DNA of 64,000 nt from Paralcaligenes sp. KSB-10 (GCF_021266465.1 NZ_CP089848.1:2728001-2792000); one strand, 5' to 3'. Shown: positions 17,916-27,710, counted from the first letter of the stretch. Made by a program: numbers and translations. The notes: generated by a model from the letters alone, not told the origin.

Positions 17916-18845
17916 TCAAACGCGATCGATGATTTTTTCGCCAAACAAGCCTTGCGGACGGAACAGCAGGAACACCAGTGCCAGCACATAGGCGAACCAG
18001 ATCTCGATGCCCCCTCCTACGAACGGCCCCACATAGACCTCGGACAGCTTCTCGCCCACGCCGATGATCAGGCCGCCGATAATGGCGCCGGGCACGGAAG
18101 TAAGCCCGCCCAGGATAACGACAGGCAAGGCCCGCAGCGCCGCCGTCGACAGAGTGAACTGCACGCCGAACTTGGAGCCCCAGATCACGCCTGCCACCAG
18201 GGCCACCAGGCCGGCCACGGTCCAGACAATGATCCAGATGCGATTGAGCGGTATGCCGATGGACTGCGCCGCCTGATGGTCGTCGGCGACCGCGCGCAGC
18301 GCCCGCCCGGTCGAGGTGTACTGGAAGAAGAAGGCCAGCACGGCCACCAGCAAGGCGGCCACGGCCGCCGCGGTGAGGTCTTCAAGGCTGATCAGCACAC
18401 CGCCTTCGAAAAACGAATTGAGGATGAAAAGCGGGTCTTTGGGCATGCCGACATTGATGGAATACACCGTGCTGCCAAACACGATCTGGCCCAGGCCGTC
18501 GATGAAATAGCTGATCCCCAGGGTGGCCATCAACAGGGTCGTGGCCTCCTGATTGACCAGATGACGCAGCACCCAGCGCTCGATCACCACGGCAATCGCC
18601 CACATCAACACCGCGCTGATGGCGAACGCCAGAATATTGGCCAGCAACAGGCTATGGAAGCCAAACCATTTGGGCAGCCATTCCGAAAAGCGCGCCATGG
18701 AAAGCGCCGCTACCAGCACCATGGCGCCTTGCGCAAAATTGAAGACTCCGGACGCCTTGAATATCAGCACGAAACCCAATGCCACCAGCGAATACAGCAT
18801 GCCCGTCATCAGGCCGCCAAACACGGTTTCCAGGAAAAATCCCAT
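17916..18845 (-). CDS. livH: Branched-chain-type ABC transporter permease (LivH)
   Basis: 309-residue LivH-type permease, hydrophobic throughout with about eight membrane helices. Family stretches are GLMTGMLYSLVALGFVLIFKASGVFNFAQG near the N-terminus and the EAA-like loop RALRAVADDHQAAQSIGI. ATG 18845 lies 15 bases after the livG stop, and livM follows after 28 bases, so this is a tight operon. Confidence 0.92.
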   Translation of the reverse strand: MGFFLETVFGGLMTGMLYSLVALGFVLIFKASGVFNFAQGAMVLVAALSMARFSEWLPKWFGFHSLLLANILAFAISAVLMWAIAVVIERWVLRHLVNQEATTLLMATLGISYFIDGLGQIVFGSTVYSINVGMPKDPLFILNSFFEGGVLISLEDLTAAAVAALLVAVLAFFFQYTSTGRALRAVADDHQAAQSIGIPLNRIWIIVWTVAGLVALVAGVIWGSKFGVQFTLSTAALRALPVVILGGLTSVPGAIIGGLIIGVGEKLSEVYVGPFVGGGIEIWFAYVLALVFLLFRPQGLFGEKIIDRV

Positions 18846-18860
18846 TGCTGTCGTCCTTGC

Positions 18861-19658
18861 TCAGTGGCCCGCGCCCAGATAGGCGCGTATAACGTCCGGA
18901 TTCGTGCGAACCGCATCGGGCTCGCCATCGCCGATCTTTTTGCCGTAGTCGAGCACGACCACGCGGTCGGAAATATCCATGACCACGCCCATATCGTGTT
19001 CGATCAGCACGATGGTGGTGCCGAACTCGTCATTGACATCGAGGATGAAGCGGCTCATGTCCTGCTTTTCTTCGATATTCATGCCGGCCATGGGCTCGTC
19101 AAGCAAAAGCATGCGCGGCTCCATGGCCAGCGCCCGGCCCAGGTCGACCCGTTTTTGCAAGCCATACGGCAGGCGCCCCACGGGCGTTTTCCGATGCGCC
19201 TGGATCTCCAGGAAGTCGATAATGTTCTCGACAAATTCGCGGTGGGCGATTTCTTCGCGCTCGGCCGAGCCCAGGCGAAAGGCCTGCGCCAGAATGCCGC
19301 TTTTCATGCGTAGGTTGCGGCCCGTCATGATGTTGTCCAGCACGCTCATGCCCTTGAACAGGGCGAGATTCTGAAACGTGCGGGCGATGCCCATTTCCGC
19401 GGCGCGGCGCGAGTTCATTTTTTTGAAGCGCACGCCATCAAGGCTTATTTCACCCTGCTGCGGCGTGTACACACCGTTTATTACATTGAGCATGGAGCTT
19501 TTACCGGCGCCGTTGGGGCCGATAATGGCGCGGATTTCGTGTTCTTTGACGTCGAACGAAATTTCGGTCAATGCCTTGACCCCGCCAAAAGACAGCGAAA
19601 TGTTGCGCATGTCGAGGATTGTTGCCCCGATTCTCTGGTCGCGAGTGGCTTGAGTCAT
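18861..19658 (-). CDS. livG: Branched-chain-type ABC transporter ATP-binding protein (LivG)
   Basis: 265-residue ATPase of the LivG type: Walker A GPNGAGKS (47-54), degenerate signature RLPYGLQKRVDLGRAL, Walker B MLLLDEP and the switch histidine in IVLIEHDM. ATG 19658 starts one base after the TAA of the upstream acyl-CoA synthetase gene (TAAcATG), which supports this start and translational coupling between the ligase and the transporter. Confidence 0.92.
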   Translation of the reverse strand: MTQATRDQRIGATILDMRNISLSFGGVKALTEISFDVKEHEIRAIIGPNGAGKSSMLNVINGVYTPQQGEISLDGVRFKKMNSRRAAEMGIARTFQNLALFKGMSVLDNIMTGRNLRMKSGILAQAFRLGSAEREEIAHREFVENIIDFLEIQAHRKTPVGRLPYGLQKRVDLGRALAMEPRMLLLDEPMAGMNIEEKQDMSRFILDVNDEFGTTIVLIEHDMGVVMDISDRVVVLDYGKKIGDGEPDAVRTNPDVIRAYLGAGH

Positions 19659-19659
19659 G

Positions 19660-21636
19660 TTACGCGGCCCTTTTGGCATTGCCGGGGTGGATCCGGGCGC
19701 TTGCGATGGGAAGGTCGGCCGAAATCGTGCCGGTACGCCCGTCTTCGAACTTCACCTCGGTTTCGACATACTGATGGGTCCGGCCCGCGAACAGCGCCTC
19801 GACCAGCACCGCGTATTTTTGGGCAATGAACCCACGGCGCACTTTGCGGGTACGGGTCAGCTCATCGTCATCGGGATCGAGTTCTTTATGCAGGATCAGG
19901 AATCGCGCCACCTGCGAGCCGCACAGCCTGGGATCGGCGGCCAGGTCGGCATTGACCTGATCGACGCAATCGCCGATGAGTTCGCTGACTTCCGGCTTGG
20001 CAGCCAGATCGGTATAGCCGGCATAAGGCAAACCGCGCCGTTCAGCCCAATTACCAACGGCTTCGAGATCGATATTGATAAACGCGCAAACCTCGGATTT
20101 ATCGGCGCCGAAGGCCACGGCCTCTTTGATGAACTGGAAAAACTTGAGCTTGTTTTCGATGTACTTGGGTGCAAACAAGCTGCCGTCGGCCAGCTTGCCG
20201 ACATCCTTGGCCCGGTCGATGATTTTCAGCTGGCCGTCGGTATCGAGGTATCCGGCATCGCCCGTGTGGTACCAGCCGTCGGCCGTGTAGGATTCAGCCG
20301 TCGCCTCGGGATTGCGGTAGTACTCCTTGAACAGGCCGGGGCTTTTGACCTGGATTTCACCATTGTCGGCCACGCGGATTTCAACCCCCTTGACCGGCGG
20401 CCCGACCGTATCGGCCCGGACCTGCCCATCGGCCTGCACGCAGACGAACACCGAGGTTTCGGTGGAGCCATACAACTGCTTGAGATTGATGCCTATGGAT
20501 CGGTAGAAAACAAAGAGATCGGGGCCGATGGCCTCGCCCGCGGTATAGGCTACCCGTACCCGGCTCATACCCAGGGCGTTGCGCAAAGGGCCATAAACGA
20601 AAAAGTTGCCCAAGCGGTATTTGAAGCGATCCCAGGCACCGACGCCGGGGTCTTTGTCGAGTATGCGCACACCGACGCGGCGCGCCAGCGCCATGGATGC
20701 ATTGAACACCTTGCGTTTGAGCCGGCTGGCGTCTTCCATGCGGATCATGACGTGAGTCAGGAGACCTTCAAGCACACGCGGCGGCGCAAAATAATAAGTG
20801 GGCCCGACATCGTGCATATCGATCGATACCGTCTCGGGCGACTCGGGATGGTTGACGGTAAACCCCGTGACCAGAAATTGCGTATACGAAAACATGTTCT
20901 GGCCTATCCAGGCCGGCGGCAGATACGCCAGCACCTCTTCGCGATCGCTCAGGTTTTCCATCTCCTGGATGGCGCGGGCGCGGTCAATCAGGGCGTGGTG
21001 GGTCAGCACCACGCCCTTGGCCTTGCCGGTGGTGCCCGAGGTATAAAACATGGCGGCCGGAGCATGAGGGTCGATGGCCGCCACCGAGGCATCGAAAAAA
21101 TCCGGATATCGGCCGGCATGCTCGCGACCCAGCTCGACCAGGCGATCGAAACTCAGCAGGTCTTTGTTGATGTAATTGCGCAGGCCGCGCGGATCGTCGT
21201 AGACAATATGCCGCAGCGCAGGACACTGCCCGAAGACCTCAAGCATTTTGTCGACCTGTTCCTGGTCTTCGACGATGGCAACATGAATTTCGGCGTCATG
21301 CAGCACATGCAGCATTTCTTGCGCCACGGCATCCTGGTACAGGGGCACGGGTATGGCGCCGATCGCCTGCGCCGCCATCATGGCCAGGTACAGGCGCGGC
21401 CTGTTCTCGCCTACAATGGCGACATGCTGGCCGGCCTGGACCTGCAAGGCAGCCAGGCCGTTTGCAAGCTCACGCACTTGGTCGGCCAGTTCGCTCCAGG
21501 TCAAGGTTTGCCAGATGCCCAGGTTTTTTTCACGCAAAGCCGGCCGCGCGCCCCTTACGCGGGCATGATGCAAGACCAGAGCCGGAAAAGTACCCGGTTT
21601 CCCGTCAGGCCTGGCCATAGATGAATCTGGCGCCAC
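19660..21636 (-). CDS. Long-chain-type acyl-CoA synthetase (AMP-forming)
   Basis: 658-residue adenylate-forming enzyme resembling long-chain fatty-acid CoA ligases. Motifs: YTSGTTGKAKGVVLTH (P-loop-like), YGSTETSVFV (adenine binding) and GWYHTGDAGYLD (hinge). The start is taken as GTG 21636 because AAGGGAG lies 5 bases upstream; ATG 21618 (MARPDGKPG) is the alternative and the open frame also extends upstream from a TTG. First gene of the operon that continues into livG-livH-livM-binding protein-livF-PaaK-like ligase. The pairing of two CoA ligases with one transporter argues that the imported compound is activated to a CoA thioester. A Crp/Fnr-type regulator is divergent. Confidence 0.88.
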   Translation of the reverse strand: MAPDSSMARPDGKPGTFPALVLHHARVRGARPALREKNLGIWQTLTWSELADQVRELANGLAALQVQAGQHVAIVGENRPRLYLAMMAAQAIGAIPVPLYQDAVAQEMLHVLHDAEIHVAIVEDQEQVDKMLEVFGQCPALRHIVYDDPRGLRNYINKDLLSFDRLVELGREHAGRYPDFFDASVAAIDPHAPAAMFYTSGTTGKAKGVVLTHHALIDRARAIQEMENLSDREEVLAYLPPAWIGQNMFSYTQFLVTGFTVNHPESPETVSIDMHDVGPTYYFAPPRVLEGLLTHVMIRMEDASRLKRKVFNASMALARRVGVRILDKDPGVGAWDRFKYRLGNFFVYGPLRNALGMSRVRVAYTAGEAIGPDLFVFYRSIGINLKQLYGSTETSVFVCVQADGQVRADTVGPPVKGVEIRVADNGEIQVKSPGLFKEYYRNPEATAESYTADGWYHTGDAGYLDTDGQLKIIDRAKDVGKLADGSLFAPKYIENKLKFFQFIKEAVAFGADKSEVCAFINIDLEAVGNWAERRGLPYAGYTDLAAKPEVSELIGDCVDQVNADLAADPRLCGSQVARFLILHKELDPDDDELTRTRKVRRGFIAQKYAVLVEALFAGRTHQYVETEVKFEDGRTGTISADLPIASARIHPGNAKRAA

Positions 21637-21804
21637 GATGTCTCCCTTGAGTCGGCCTCCGGACTGCTTTAAAGTTTCAGGCAAAAGCAGATCCAGACGT
21701 TCAACCAATATGTTTTTTTATTCAGTTGGATGTAAAGGTATAAGCTTGGGCTGCAGAAAATTGTCACGGATACGACATTCACGCATTTCCTAGGGTAAAT
21801 CCTC

Positions 21805-22479
21805 ATGCAACTGAAAGATTCGATGCTAAGTGCGGCAGCCTGGTTTTCCCTATTGACAGGCGAGCAGCAAGACCGGGTCTTGCGTGATATTTCCGTCACT
21901 CATTTTCCGGCCGGCGCCATGATCGAGCGCAAGGGCGAAAAAGCGTATGCCTGGATAGGCGTGCTCAGCGGCTTGATCAAGGTATCGGTGGGCAACTCCG
22001 ACGGCAAGCTCGCCTCTCTAACCGGCGTACCCGCCGGCGGCTGGATCGGCGAGGGCTCGCTGCTCAAGCACGAGGCGCGCAAATACGATGTGGTTGCGCT
22101 GCGCGAATCGGCCATCGCACGGCTGCCGGTCGCCTGCTTCGAATGGCTGCTCGACAGCAGCATTCCCTTTAATCGATATCTGCTGCATCAGTTGAACGAG
22201 CGGGTCGCCCAGTTCATAGGCAAAGCCGAGTACGATCGCCTGTTGGCGCCCGATGCGCGGGTCGCACGCTGCCTGGCGGAACTCTTCAATCCTTTGCTCT
22301 ATCCCGGCCAGGGCATGCGCCTGAATATCACGCAGGAAGAAATCGGCTACCTGGCCCGGATTTCGCGCCAGCGCACCAACCAGGCGCTGCAGGCCCTGGA
22401 AGCGGCGCAATTGCTGAAGATCGAGTACGGCGCCGTCCATGTGCTGAGCCTCGATGGCCTGAAGCATTACGGCGTTTAG
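21805..22479 (+). CDS. Crp/Fnr-family transcriptional regulator
   Basis: 224 residues: an N-terminal cyclic-nucleotide-binding-like beta barrel (about 15-130) and a C-terminal winged helix (about 145-220) with recognition region ITQEEIGYLARISRQRTNQALQALE. No cysteine set for an Fe-S cluster is visible (two cysteines only), so it is not an FNR oxygen sensor. It is divergent from the acyl-CoA synthetase/liv operon with 168 bases between, which makes that operon its likely target. The effector is unknown. Confidence 0.88.
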   Translation: MQLKDSMLSAAAWFSLLTGEQQDRVLRDISVTHFPAGAMIERKGEKAYAWIGVLSGLIKVSVGNSDGKLASLTGVPAGGWIGEGSLLKHEARKYDVVALRESAIARLPVACFEWLLDSSIPFNRYLLHQLNERVAQFIGKAEYDRLLAPDARVARCLAELFNPLLYPGQGMRLNITQEEIGYLARISRQRTNQALQALEAAQLLKIEYGAVHVLSLDGLKHYGV

Positions 22480-22516
22480 GTAGCGGGCCGACAGGGCGGC
22501 CTGTGTGAAATAAGCC

Positions 22517-22544
22517 GTAGGGGCGGCCCTTGCGCCCGCCCCTG
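22517..22544. repeat. Short hairpin repeat between convergent genes
   Basis: GTAGGGGCGGCCCTTGCGCC followed by CGCCCCTG; stem GGGGCGG/CCGCCCC type. It is a member of the same short family as 4784, 27097, 40299, 51351 and 54240-54328. It lies between the convergent Crp/Fnr and Bug genes and may act as a bidirectional transcript end. Confidence 0.6.
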
Positions 22545-22559
22545 TTTTCAAGCGGCTTG

Positions 22560-23525
22560 TCAGTCCAGCTTTATGCCTGCGGTTTTAATCACCTTGGCCC
22601 ACTCGGCCTGTTCCTTGTTGGCGTACCCCTTGAATTCGGCGGGTGACATCGGCATGGGTTCAACGCCCATTGCACGGATCTTATCGTCGACCACTTTGGT
22701 CTTGAGCGTGGCTTCAAGATCGGCACTGAGCTTGCTGACAACATCGGCAGGCAGATTCGCGGGGCCCACCAAGCCCTGCCAGGCATACGCCGTAAAGTTC
22801 TTCACCCCGGCTTCAGCCATGGTCGGCACATTGGGGAAAATCGCGACGCGTTCCGGGGTAGCCGCGGCCAGGACACGGATTTTCCCGGCCTTGATATTGG
22901 CATAGGCCGACGCCGAATCGACAAAAGCCATGTCTACCTGCCCGCCGAGCAAATCCTGCATGGCCGGCGCGGCGCCTTTGTAAGGCACATTGACGATCTT
23001 GACGCCCGCGAGCTGGTTGAACATTTCAAGAGCCAGGTGATGCGGCGAACCATTGCCCGCCGAAGCCGATGTCAGCTTGCCAGGTTCTTTGCGGGCGGCG
23101 GCCAGCACCTCGTCCACCGTCTTGAAGGGCGATTTCTCGTTGACGGCAAGCATCAGGGGAAAGCGAGCCAACCCTCCTATATAGGTAAATTTGGCCGGAT
23201 CGTATTGCAGCTTGGAGTACAGCGAAGGGTTATACGCCAGTGTGCCCGAATCCGCCGTGCCCACGACATAGCCGTCAGGCTTGGACTGCTGGATAAAAGT
23301 CGCACCGATGATCGTGCCGGCGCCGGGCTTGTTTTCGACAATCAGGTTCTGGCCCAGTTTTTTCTGGAGCTCGGCGGCGACCAGCCGGGCTATGACGTCG
23401 GATCCACCGCCCGCGGCATAAGGCACCACCCACTGTACGGGCCGTTCGGGCCACGATGCGGCCGAGGCAAGCCCGGCAACGCTCAAAGCCGATACGGCAA
23501 GCAGCCCTTTAAACAATTTGGACAT
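22560..23525 (-). CDS. Bug-family tripartite tricarboxylate transporter receptor
   Basis: 321-residue periplasmic receptor of the Bug/TctC family. Signal peptide 1 to about 22 (cleavage near ASA-ASWP). Family landmarks are WPERPVQWVVPYAAGGGSDVIARL, VENKPGAGTIIGA, VNVPYKGAAPAMQDLLGGQVDM and FPNVPTMAEAG. TctA/TctB membrane genes are not in the window, so it is an orphan receptor, as is common in Alcaligenaceae. AAGGAG precedes the ATG. The ligand is probably a small carboxylate and cannot be told from sequence. Confidence 0.92.
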   Translation of the reverse strand: MSKLFKGLLAVSALSVAGLASAASWPERPVQWVVPYAAGGGSDVIARLVAAELQKKLGQNLIVENKPGAGTIIGATFIQQSKPDGYVVGTADSGTLAYNPSLYSKLQYDPAKFTYIGGLARFPLMLAVNEKSPFKTVDEVLAAARKEPGKLTSASAGNGSPHHLALEMFNQLAGVKIVNVPYKGAAPAMQDLLGGQVDMAFVDSASAYANIKAGKIRVLAAATPERVAIFPNVPTMAEAGVKNFTAYAWQGLVGPANLPADVVSKLSADLEATLKTKVVDDKIRAMGVEPMPMSPAEFKGYANKEQAEWAKVIKTAGIKLD

Positions 23526-23691
23526 TCGGATTCTCCTTAAATCACGGATATATTGTTACGCATTGGCGTATAAATACATTATTACGCGCTTGATTATGCC
23601 CGATCTCTGCCGAATCCGGCATTAGAAGATACGATCATCGCCCTTGAATGTAACCGCAGGCAGCGATGCGGCATGCCAAGGCAGCCGATGG

Positions 23692-24489
23692 CTATGCGCC
23701 GATCACCCTGGCCAGGAAAGCCTGGGTCCGCTCATGCCGCGGACGCGACAACACCTCGCCCGGCGGCCCCGATTCGACGATTACACCGCCGTCCATAAAG
23801 GCGATCTGGTCGCCGGCATCGCGGGCAAAAGCCATTTCGTGGGTCACAACGACCATGGTCATGCCCTCGTCGGCCAGGCTGCGCATCACCGCGAGCACTT
23901 CATCGACAAGCTCAGGGTCCAGCGCGGACGTCGGTTCGTCGAAGAGCATGAGCTTGGGCTGCATGGCCAGAGCCCGCGCAATCGCCACGCGCTGCTGCTG
24001 CCCGCCCGAGAGATGGCTGGGATAGGCATCGGCTTTTCCCTGCAGGCCCACCCGCTGCAACAATGCACGGGCGCGCTCCACGGCCTGGGGCTTGGACTCA
24101 TGCTTCACATGCAGCGGCGCCTCGATAATGTTCTCGAGCACCGTCATATGAGGAAAAAGGTTAAAACGCTGGAAAACCATGCCTATGCCCGCACGCTGGC
24201 GGCAAACCTCGCGCTCGTGACGCTCGTAGAGTCGATTGCCGCGCTCGCGGTAACCGACCAGCTCGCCATCGACCCACAGATGCCCCGCATCGATCTTTTC
24301 CAGATGATTAATGCAGCGCAAAAACGTGCTCTTGCCCGAGCCCGAAGGTCCGATCAGGCACAGCACCTCTCCGGAGGAGACTTCCAGATTGATTCCCTTG
24401 AGCACTTCATCGCGTCCGTAGCGCTTGTGCACATCCTGTGCGCGGACCATCGGCCTTGGGCCCGCCGGCTTCGCCTCATCGAGTGCCAT
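23692..24489 (-). CDS. Polar amino acid ABC transporter ATP-binding protein
   Basis: 265-residue ATPase of the GlnQ/HisP group: Walker [10 protein letters not shown], signature [15 protein letters not shown], Walker B LMLFDEP and switch [10 protein letters not shown] 24489 overlaps the 3' end of the permease gene by 14 bases; a later start ([12 protein letters not shown], 13 codons in) is possible. With the permease (24476-25282) and binding protein (25332-26168) it forms a complete uptake system of three genes in one minus-strand operon. Confidence 0.92.
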   Translation of the reverse strand: MALDEAKPAGPRPMVRAQDVHKRYGRDEVLKGINLEVSSGEVLCLIGPSGSGKSTFLRCINHLEKIDAGHLWVDGELVGYRERGNRLYERHEREVCRQRAGIGMVFQRFNLFPHMTVLENIIEAPLHVKHESKPQAVERARALLQRVGLQGKADAYPSHLSGGQQQRVAIARALAMQPKLMLFDEPTSALDPELVDEVLAVMRSLADEGMTMVVVTHEMAFARDAGDQIAFMDGGVIVESGPPGEVLSRPRHERTQAFLARVIGA

Positions 24490-25282
24490 GCAGCCCCGTT
24501 CCCGCGCGGCCAAGCCGCCGCTCTATAAAATACTGGCTTGCGCTCGTAATCGTCGTCAGCACCAGATACCAGAAGGTTGCCACCAACATCAGCTCGATCG
24601 TGTGCAGATTGGCCGAGGAAATGTTCTCGGCCGCCGTCAGCAAATCGCCGCCGGCAATCACCGAAACCAGCGACGTGGCTTTCAACAGCGAAATGAACTG
24701 GTTTCCGGCCGGGGGAATAATGACGCGCAGGGCCTGCGGCAGGATGATGCGCCGCATCGCGAGCGTGCGCGGCATGCCCAGTGCAAGCGAAGCTTCGTAC
24801 TGGCCTCGATCGACAGACAGAATCCCCGCCCGGACAATCTCCGCCATATAGGCGGCCTCGTTCAGGCCCAGGGCAACGACGGAAGCGACAAACGGAGTCA
24901 TGATCGCATTGGTGTCGAACGGGCCTATGTGCTGGAAGAGCAGCGCGAGATTACCCCACAGCAGGATTTGCACCAGCAGCGGCGTGCCGCGCAACAGCCA
25001 GGTATAGAAACCGCTGCCCAGCCGCAGGACCGGGCTGGCGGACAGCCTCATGAAAGCCAGCACAATGCCCAGCGCAAGACCAATGATCGCCGCCAGGACG
25101 GCAAGCACGACAGTCGTGCGCAAGCCCTGCAGGATCGCCGGCGCGAACTGATATTGCATAATGACCGAATGGTCGATGTGCGGATTGCGATAGACTGAAA
25201 CGGCCAGCAAGGCCAGCACCACCGTCACCACGGCGCTCCCAAGCCAGAGCCAGGGGCGCCGCAGCGGCACAACGCGATTCAC
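24476..25282 (-). CDS. Polar amino acid ABC transporter permease
   Basis: 268-residue inner-membrane permease of the HisM/GlnP type: a first helix at about 11-29, then the conserved core starting [20 protein letters not shown] and the EAA loop [24 protein letters not shown]. It has the single-permease length expected of a homodimeric transporter. It lies 49 bases after the binding protein gene and overlaps the ATPase gene. Confidence 0.9.
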   Translation of the reverse strand: MNRVVPLRRPWLWLGSAVVTVVLALLAVSVYRNPHIDHSVIMQYQFAPAILQGLRTTVVLAVLAAIIGLALGIVLAFMRLSASPVLRLGSGFYTWLLRGTPLLVQILLWGNLALLFQHIGPFDTNAIMTPFVASVVALGLNEAAYMAEIVRAGILSVDRGQYEASLALGMPRTLAMRRIILPQALRVIIPPAGNQFISLLKATSLVSVIAGGDLLTAAENISSANLHTIELMLVATFWYLVLTTITSASQYFIERRLGRAGTGLHGTR

Positions 25283-25331
25283 GCCGGCCTCCCGCGGCCG
25301 CCTTCGCGGGCCGCATGGCCCGAGCCGCGCC

Positions 25332-26168
25332 TCATAGCTTGAGGTTCTGGCCGCCGTTGATCGCGGCCGATGTCACGGCGCCGCCCTCGACCTGATATTT
25401 TTCGAGGATCTTGCGATAGCTGCCGTCGGCGATCAGCGAATTGAGCGCCTTCTGCAAGGCATCGCGCAAAGGCTGATTGGTTTTCGACACACCGATTCCC
25501 AAGGGCACCGGCTGATATTCGTGGCCGCGAACGACATCGAAGATGGAGCCATTACCCGCCGTCTTGGCCAAATAGACCATGACCGGCGAATTGCCCAGGA
25601 ACGCCGCAACGCGGCCTGTTTGCACTTGCAGCCGCGCATCCGAAGGCTGCGCGTACTGCAGATTCTGGATCGCGGGTTTTCCGGCCGCGGTGCATTTACC
25701 GCTCATTTCGGCAACCAGCGCGAGCTGCGTCGACCCCTGGACCGTGGAGACGGTTTGGCCGCACATGGTTTCCAGGCTTTCCACATGCTGCGGATTGCCT
25801 TTCTTGATCAGCAGCATCGTGCCCAGATTGAAGAAGTCGACAAAGTCGATGATCTTCTCGCGCTCGGGCGTGTCGTTCATGAGAGTAAAGGTAATGTCGA
25901 TGTGTCCCGCCTGCATGGCCGGCAAGAGCCCATTGAAAGGAATGGGCTTGAAGGCAATTGTCTTGCCCATCTGCTTGCTCATCGCCGCGGCCAGGTCGAC
26001 GATAACGCCCTGCAGCGTAGTGCCGTCGGACGCATAGGAAATCATCGGCGGACTGTTGGTGATGGAGCCGGCGGCAATCGTGTCTGCCGCAATCGCCGGG
26101 GAGAAGGCACAGCCGAGCCAGATTGCCGGCAGCGCAGCGAGGAATGTAAATTTCCGGATGGTTCGCAT
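25332..26168 (-). CDS. Amino acid ABC transporter substrate-binding protein
   Basis: 278-residue family 3 periplasmic binding protein with signal peptide 1 to about 27 (cleavage near AIA-ADTI). Features: SITNSPPMISYASDGTTLQG, DLAAAMSKQMGKTI and FTLMNDTPEREKIIDFVDFF. AGGAGC precedes ATG 26168, which decides this start over one 16 codons upstream. First gene of the three-gene transporter operon. The ligand is not identifiable; related proteins bind polar or acidic amino acids and opine-like compounds. Confidence 0.9.
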   Translation of the reverse strand: MRTIRKFTFLAALPAIWLGCAFSPAIAADTIAAGSITNSPPMISYASDGTTLQGVIVDLAAAMSKQMGKTIAFKPIPFNGLLPAMQAGHIDITFTLMNDTPEREKIIDFVDFFNLGTMLLIKKGNPQHVESLETMCGQTVSTVQGSTQLALVAEMSGKCTAAGKPAIQNLQYAQPSDARLQVQTGRVAAFLGNSPVMVYLAKTAGNGSIFDVVRGHEYQPVPLGIGVSKTNQPLRDALQKALNSLIADGSYRKILEKYQVEGGAVTSAAINGGQNLKL

Positions 26169-26266
26169 TGCTGCTCCTGTTTTCGATATCTGGGTTCGAC
26201 CGCTGGAAAAACGCAAGCCGCATTATTGTTTCGTACGCGGTACGCGTCGATGGGCCTGGGCGAATT

Positions 26267-26995
26267 TTAGCAGACCGGAGATCCTTCCTGTGCAGCAGCA
26301 TTCGCATAGGTGCGATGGCCGAAAATCGCCGATCCCACGCGAATCTCTGTCGAACCTTCCTCAATGGCCCATTCAAAATCCCCACTCATGCCCATGGACA
26401 ATCGCGTCAAGCCGGCCGCCCCGTCGGCCCGCAAACGATCCCGCCATAAGCGCAAGGTGCGAAAACACATCCGCACCGCCATTTCATCTGCGGAATTCAC
26501 GGCCAGCGTCATCAAGCCCCGGACTCGCAAGCAGTCGAACGCCGCCAGTTGTTTGAGGAATTCCGGCAGTTCCTCCGCCGGCAGGCCAAACTTGCTGGGC
26601 TCCGCCGAGGTCTTGACCTGTATGAGGACATCGATGGCCCGACCTTCCTGCTGTAAACGCTGATCGAGCTCGCGAGCCAGCGACAAGCGATCGAGAGACT
26701 GGACTTCAGCCACCAGGCGGGCGGCCTCTTTGGCCTTGTTGGTTTGCAGATGGCCTATCATCACCCAGGCCAGATCCGCCGCGCCGAACTCCTGTGCCTT
26801 CTGGCGGATTTCCTGAGTCTTGTTTTCACCGAATCGCGTCAGGCCCAATGCCATCGCGCTGCGTATTGAGTCGGGCCCGAAGGTTTTGCTTACCGGCAGC
26901 AGCACAACCTCGTCCGGTGAACGCCCCGCTCTGGCGCAAGCCGCCGCAATGCGTTCGCGCACCCCGGCCAGGCGAATTTCCATGGAATCAGACAT
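26267..26995 (-). CDS. yggS: YggS/PLPBP family pyridoxal-phosphate homeostasis protein
   Basis: 242-residue single-domain PLP-binding protein of the YggS/PROSC family, which buffers PLP and balances amino and keto acid pools. The PLP lysine is Lys37 in LLPVSKTFG. Other family motifs are RFGENKTQEI, WVMIGHLQTNKAK and LSMGMSGDFEWAIEEGSTEIRVGSAIFG. ATG 26995 (MSDSMEIRL) with GAGG upstream is the preferred start. Usually a stand-alone gene; here it is divergent from a thioesterase gene. Confidence 0.95.
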   Translation of the reverse strand: MSDSMEIRLAGVRERIAAACARAGRSPDEVVLLPVSKTFGPDSIRSAMALGLTRFGENKTQEIRQKAQEFGAADLAWVMIGHLQTNKAKEAARLVAEVQSLDRLSLARELDQRLQQEGRAIDVLIQVKTSAEPSKFGLPAEELPEFLKQLAAFDCLRVRGLMTLAVNSADEMAVRMCFRTLRLWRDRLRADGAAGLTRLSMGMSGDFEWAIEEGSTEIRVGSAIFGHRTYANAAAQEGSPVC

Positions 26996-27096
26996 CGACA
27001 ACCTCACATTACTTCTTTACAGTGGCATCTTTCATATACCCTAAAAGTACTGCAACTGGTTTTTTTTTGCTCGGCATCGGCGGCATTCCCCATTGC

Positions 27097-27122
27097 CAGG
27101 GGCGGGCCTTGTGTCCGCTCCT
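27097..27122. repeat. Short hairpin repeat (diverged copy)
   Basis: CCAGGGGCGGGCCTTGTGTC followed by CGCTCC, a diverged member of the short hairpin family (compare 22517). It lies between the divergent yggS and thioesterase genes. A similar GC hairpin (GGGGCTGCG...CGCGCCCC) sits after the thioesterase gene at about 27682-27708. Confidence 0.4.
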
Positions 27123-27193
27123 TCGGCAACGACACATCAAGCCCGGCCGCCCCAGGCCGCCCGAACCATCCACTCAATATCCCTGCACAAAGA

Positions 27194-27679
27194 ATGAACG
27201 ACGCCACACACCAGATTTCCATGACCATTCTCATGACACCCGATATGGCCAATTTTTCGGGCAATGTACATGGCGGGGCCATACTCAAACAACTGGATCT
27301 GGTGGCCTACGCCTGCGCCAGCCGTTATGCGGGAACCTATGTCGTCACCCTGTCGGTCGACCAGGTCATGTTTCGCCAACCTATCCATGTAGGCGAGCTG
27401 GTGACGTTTTACGCCTCGGTCAACTACACCGGCCGCACATCAATGGAAATCGGCATCAAGGTGGTCACGGAAGATATACGCCGAAAACTCGTGCGCCATA
27501 CCAATAGCTGTTATTTCACCATGATCGCGGTCGACAGCCAGGGCACGCCGGTCGAGGTGCCGCCGCTGGAGCCAGGCAACGACGAAGAGCGTGGGCGCTT
27601 CAACGCGGCGCTGTTGCGCCGCGAGCTGCGCCAGGAGATGGAACGCCGCCATATGAAAATCAAGCAGGCGCCGAACTGA
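27194..27679 (+). CDS. Acyl-CoA thioesterase (hotdog fold, YciA type)
   Basis: 161-residue hotdog-fold acyl-CoA thioesterase that hydrolyses acyl-CoA to free acid and CoA. Family features are the N-terminal MTILMTPDMANFSGNVHGG with the active-site region Asn24 to His26 and Asp35 in ILKQLDLVAY, then SVDQVMFRQPIHVGELVTF. A charged C-terminal tail follows the fold. Monocistronic; convergent with cysN. The chain-length preference cannot be told. Confidence 0.9.
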   Translation: MNDATHQISMTILMTPDMANFSGNVHGGAILKQLDLVAYACASRYAGTYVVTLSVDQVMFRQPIHVGELVTFYASVNYTGRTSMEIGIKVVTEDIRRKLVRHTNSCYFTMIAVDSQGTPVEVPPLEPGNDEERGRFNAALLRRELRQEMERRHMKIKQAPN

Positions 27680-27710
27680 GCGGGGCTGCGCGGAGCACCC
27701 GCGCCCCTGC

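Noticed and set aside
17907-19313. Long open frame (468 codons) on the plus strand opposite livH and livG.
   Set aside because: It is antisense to two well-supported transporter genes, is rich in Gln/His/Arg/Gly and has no domain character. It is a by-product of high GC at third codon positions.
19657-21624. Open frame of 655 codons antisense to the acyl-CoA synthetase.
   Set aside because: The minus-strand frame has complete AMP-binding motifs; the antisense frame has none.
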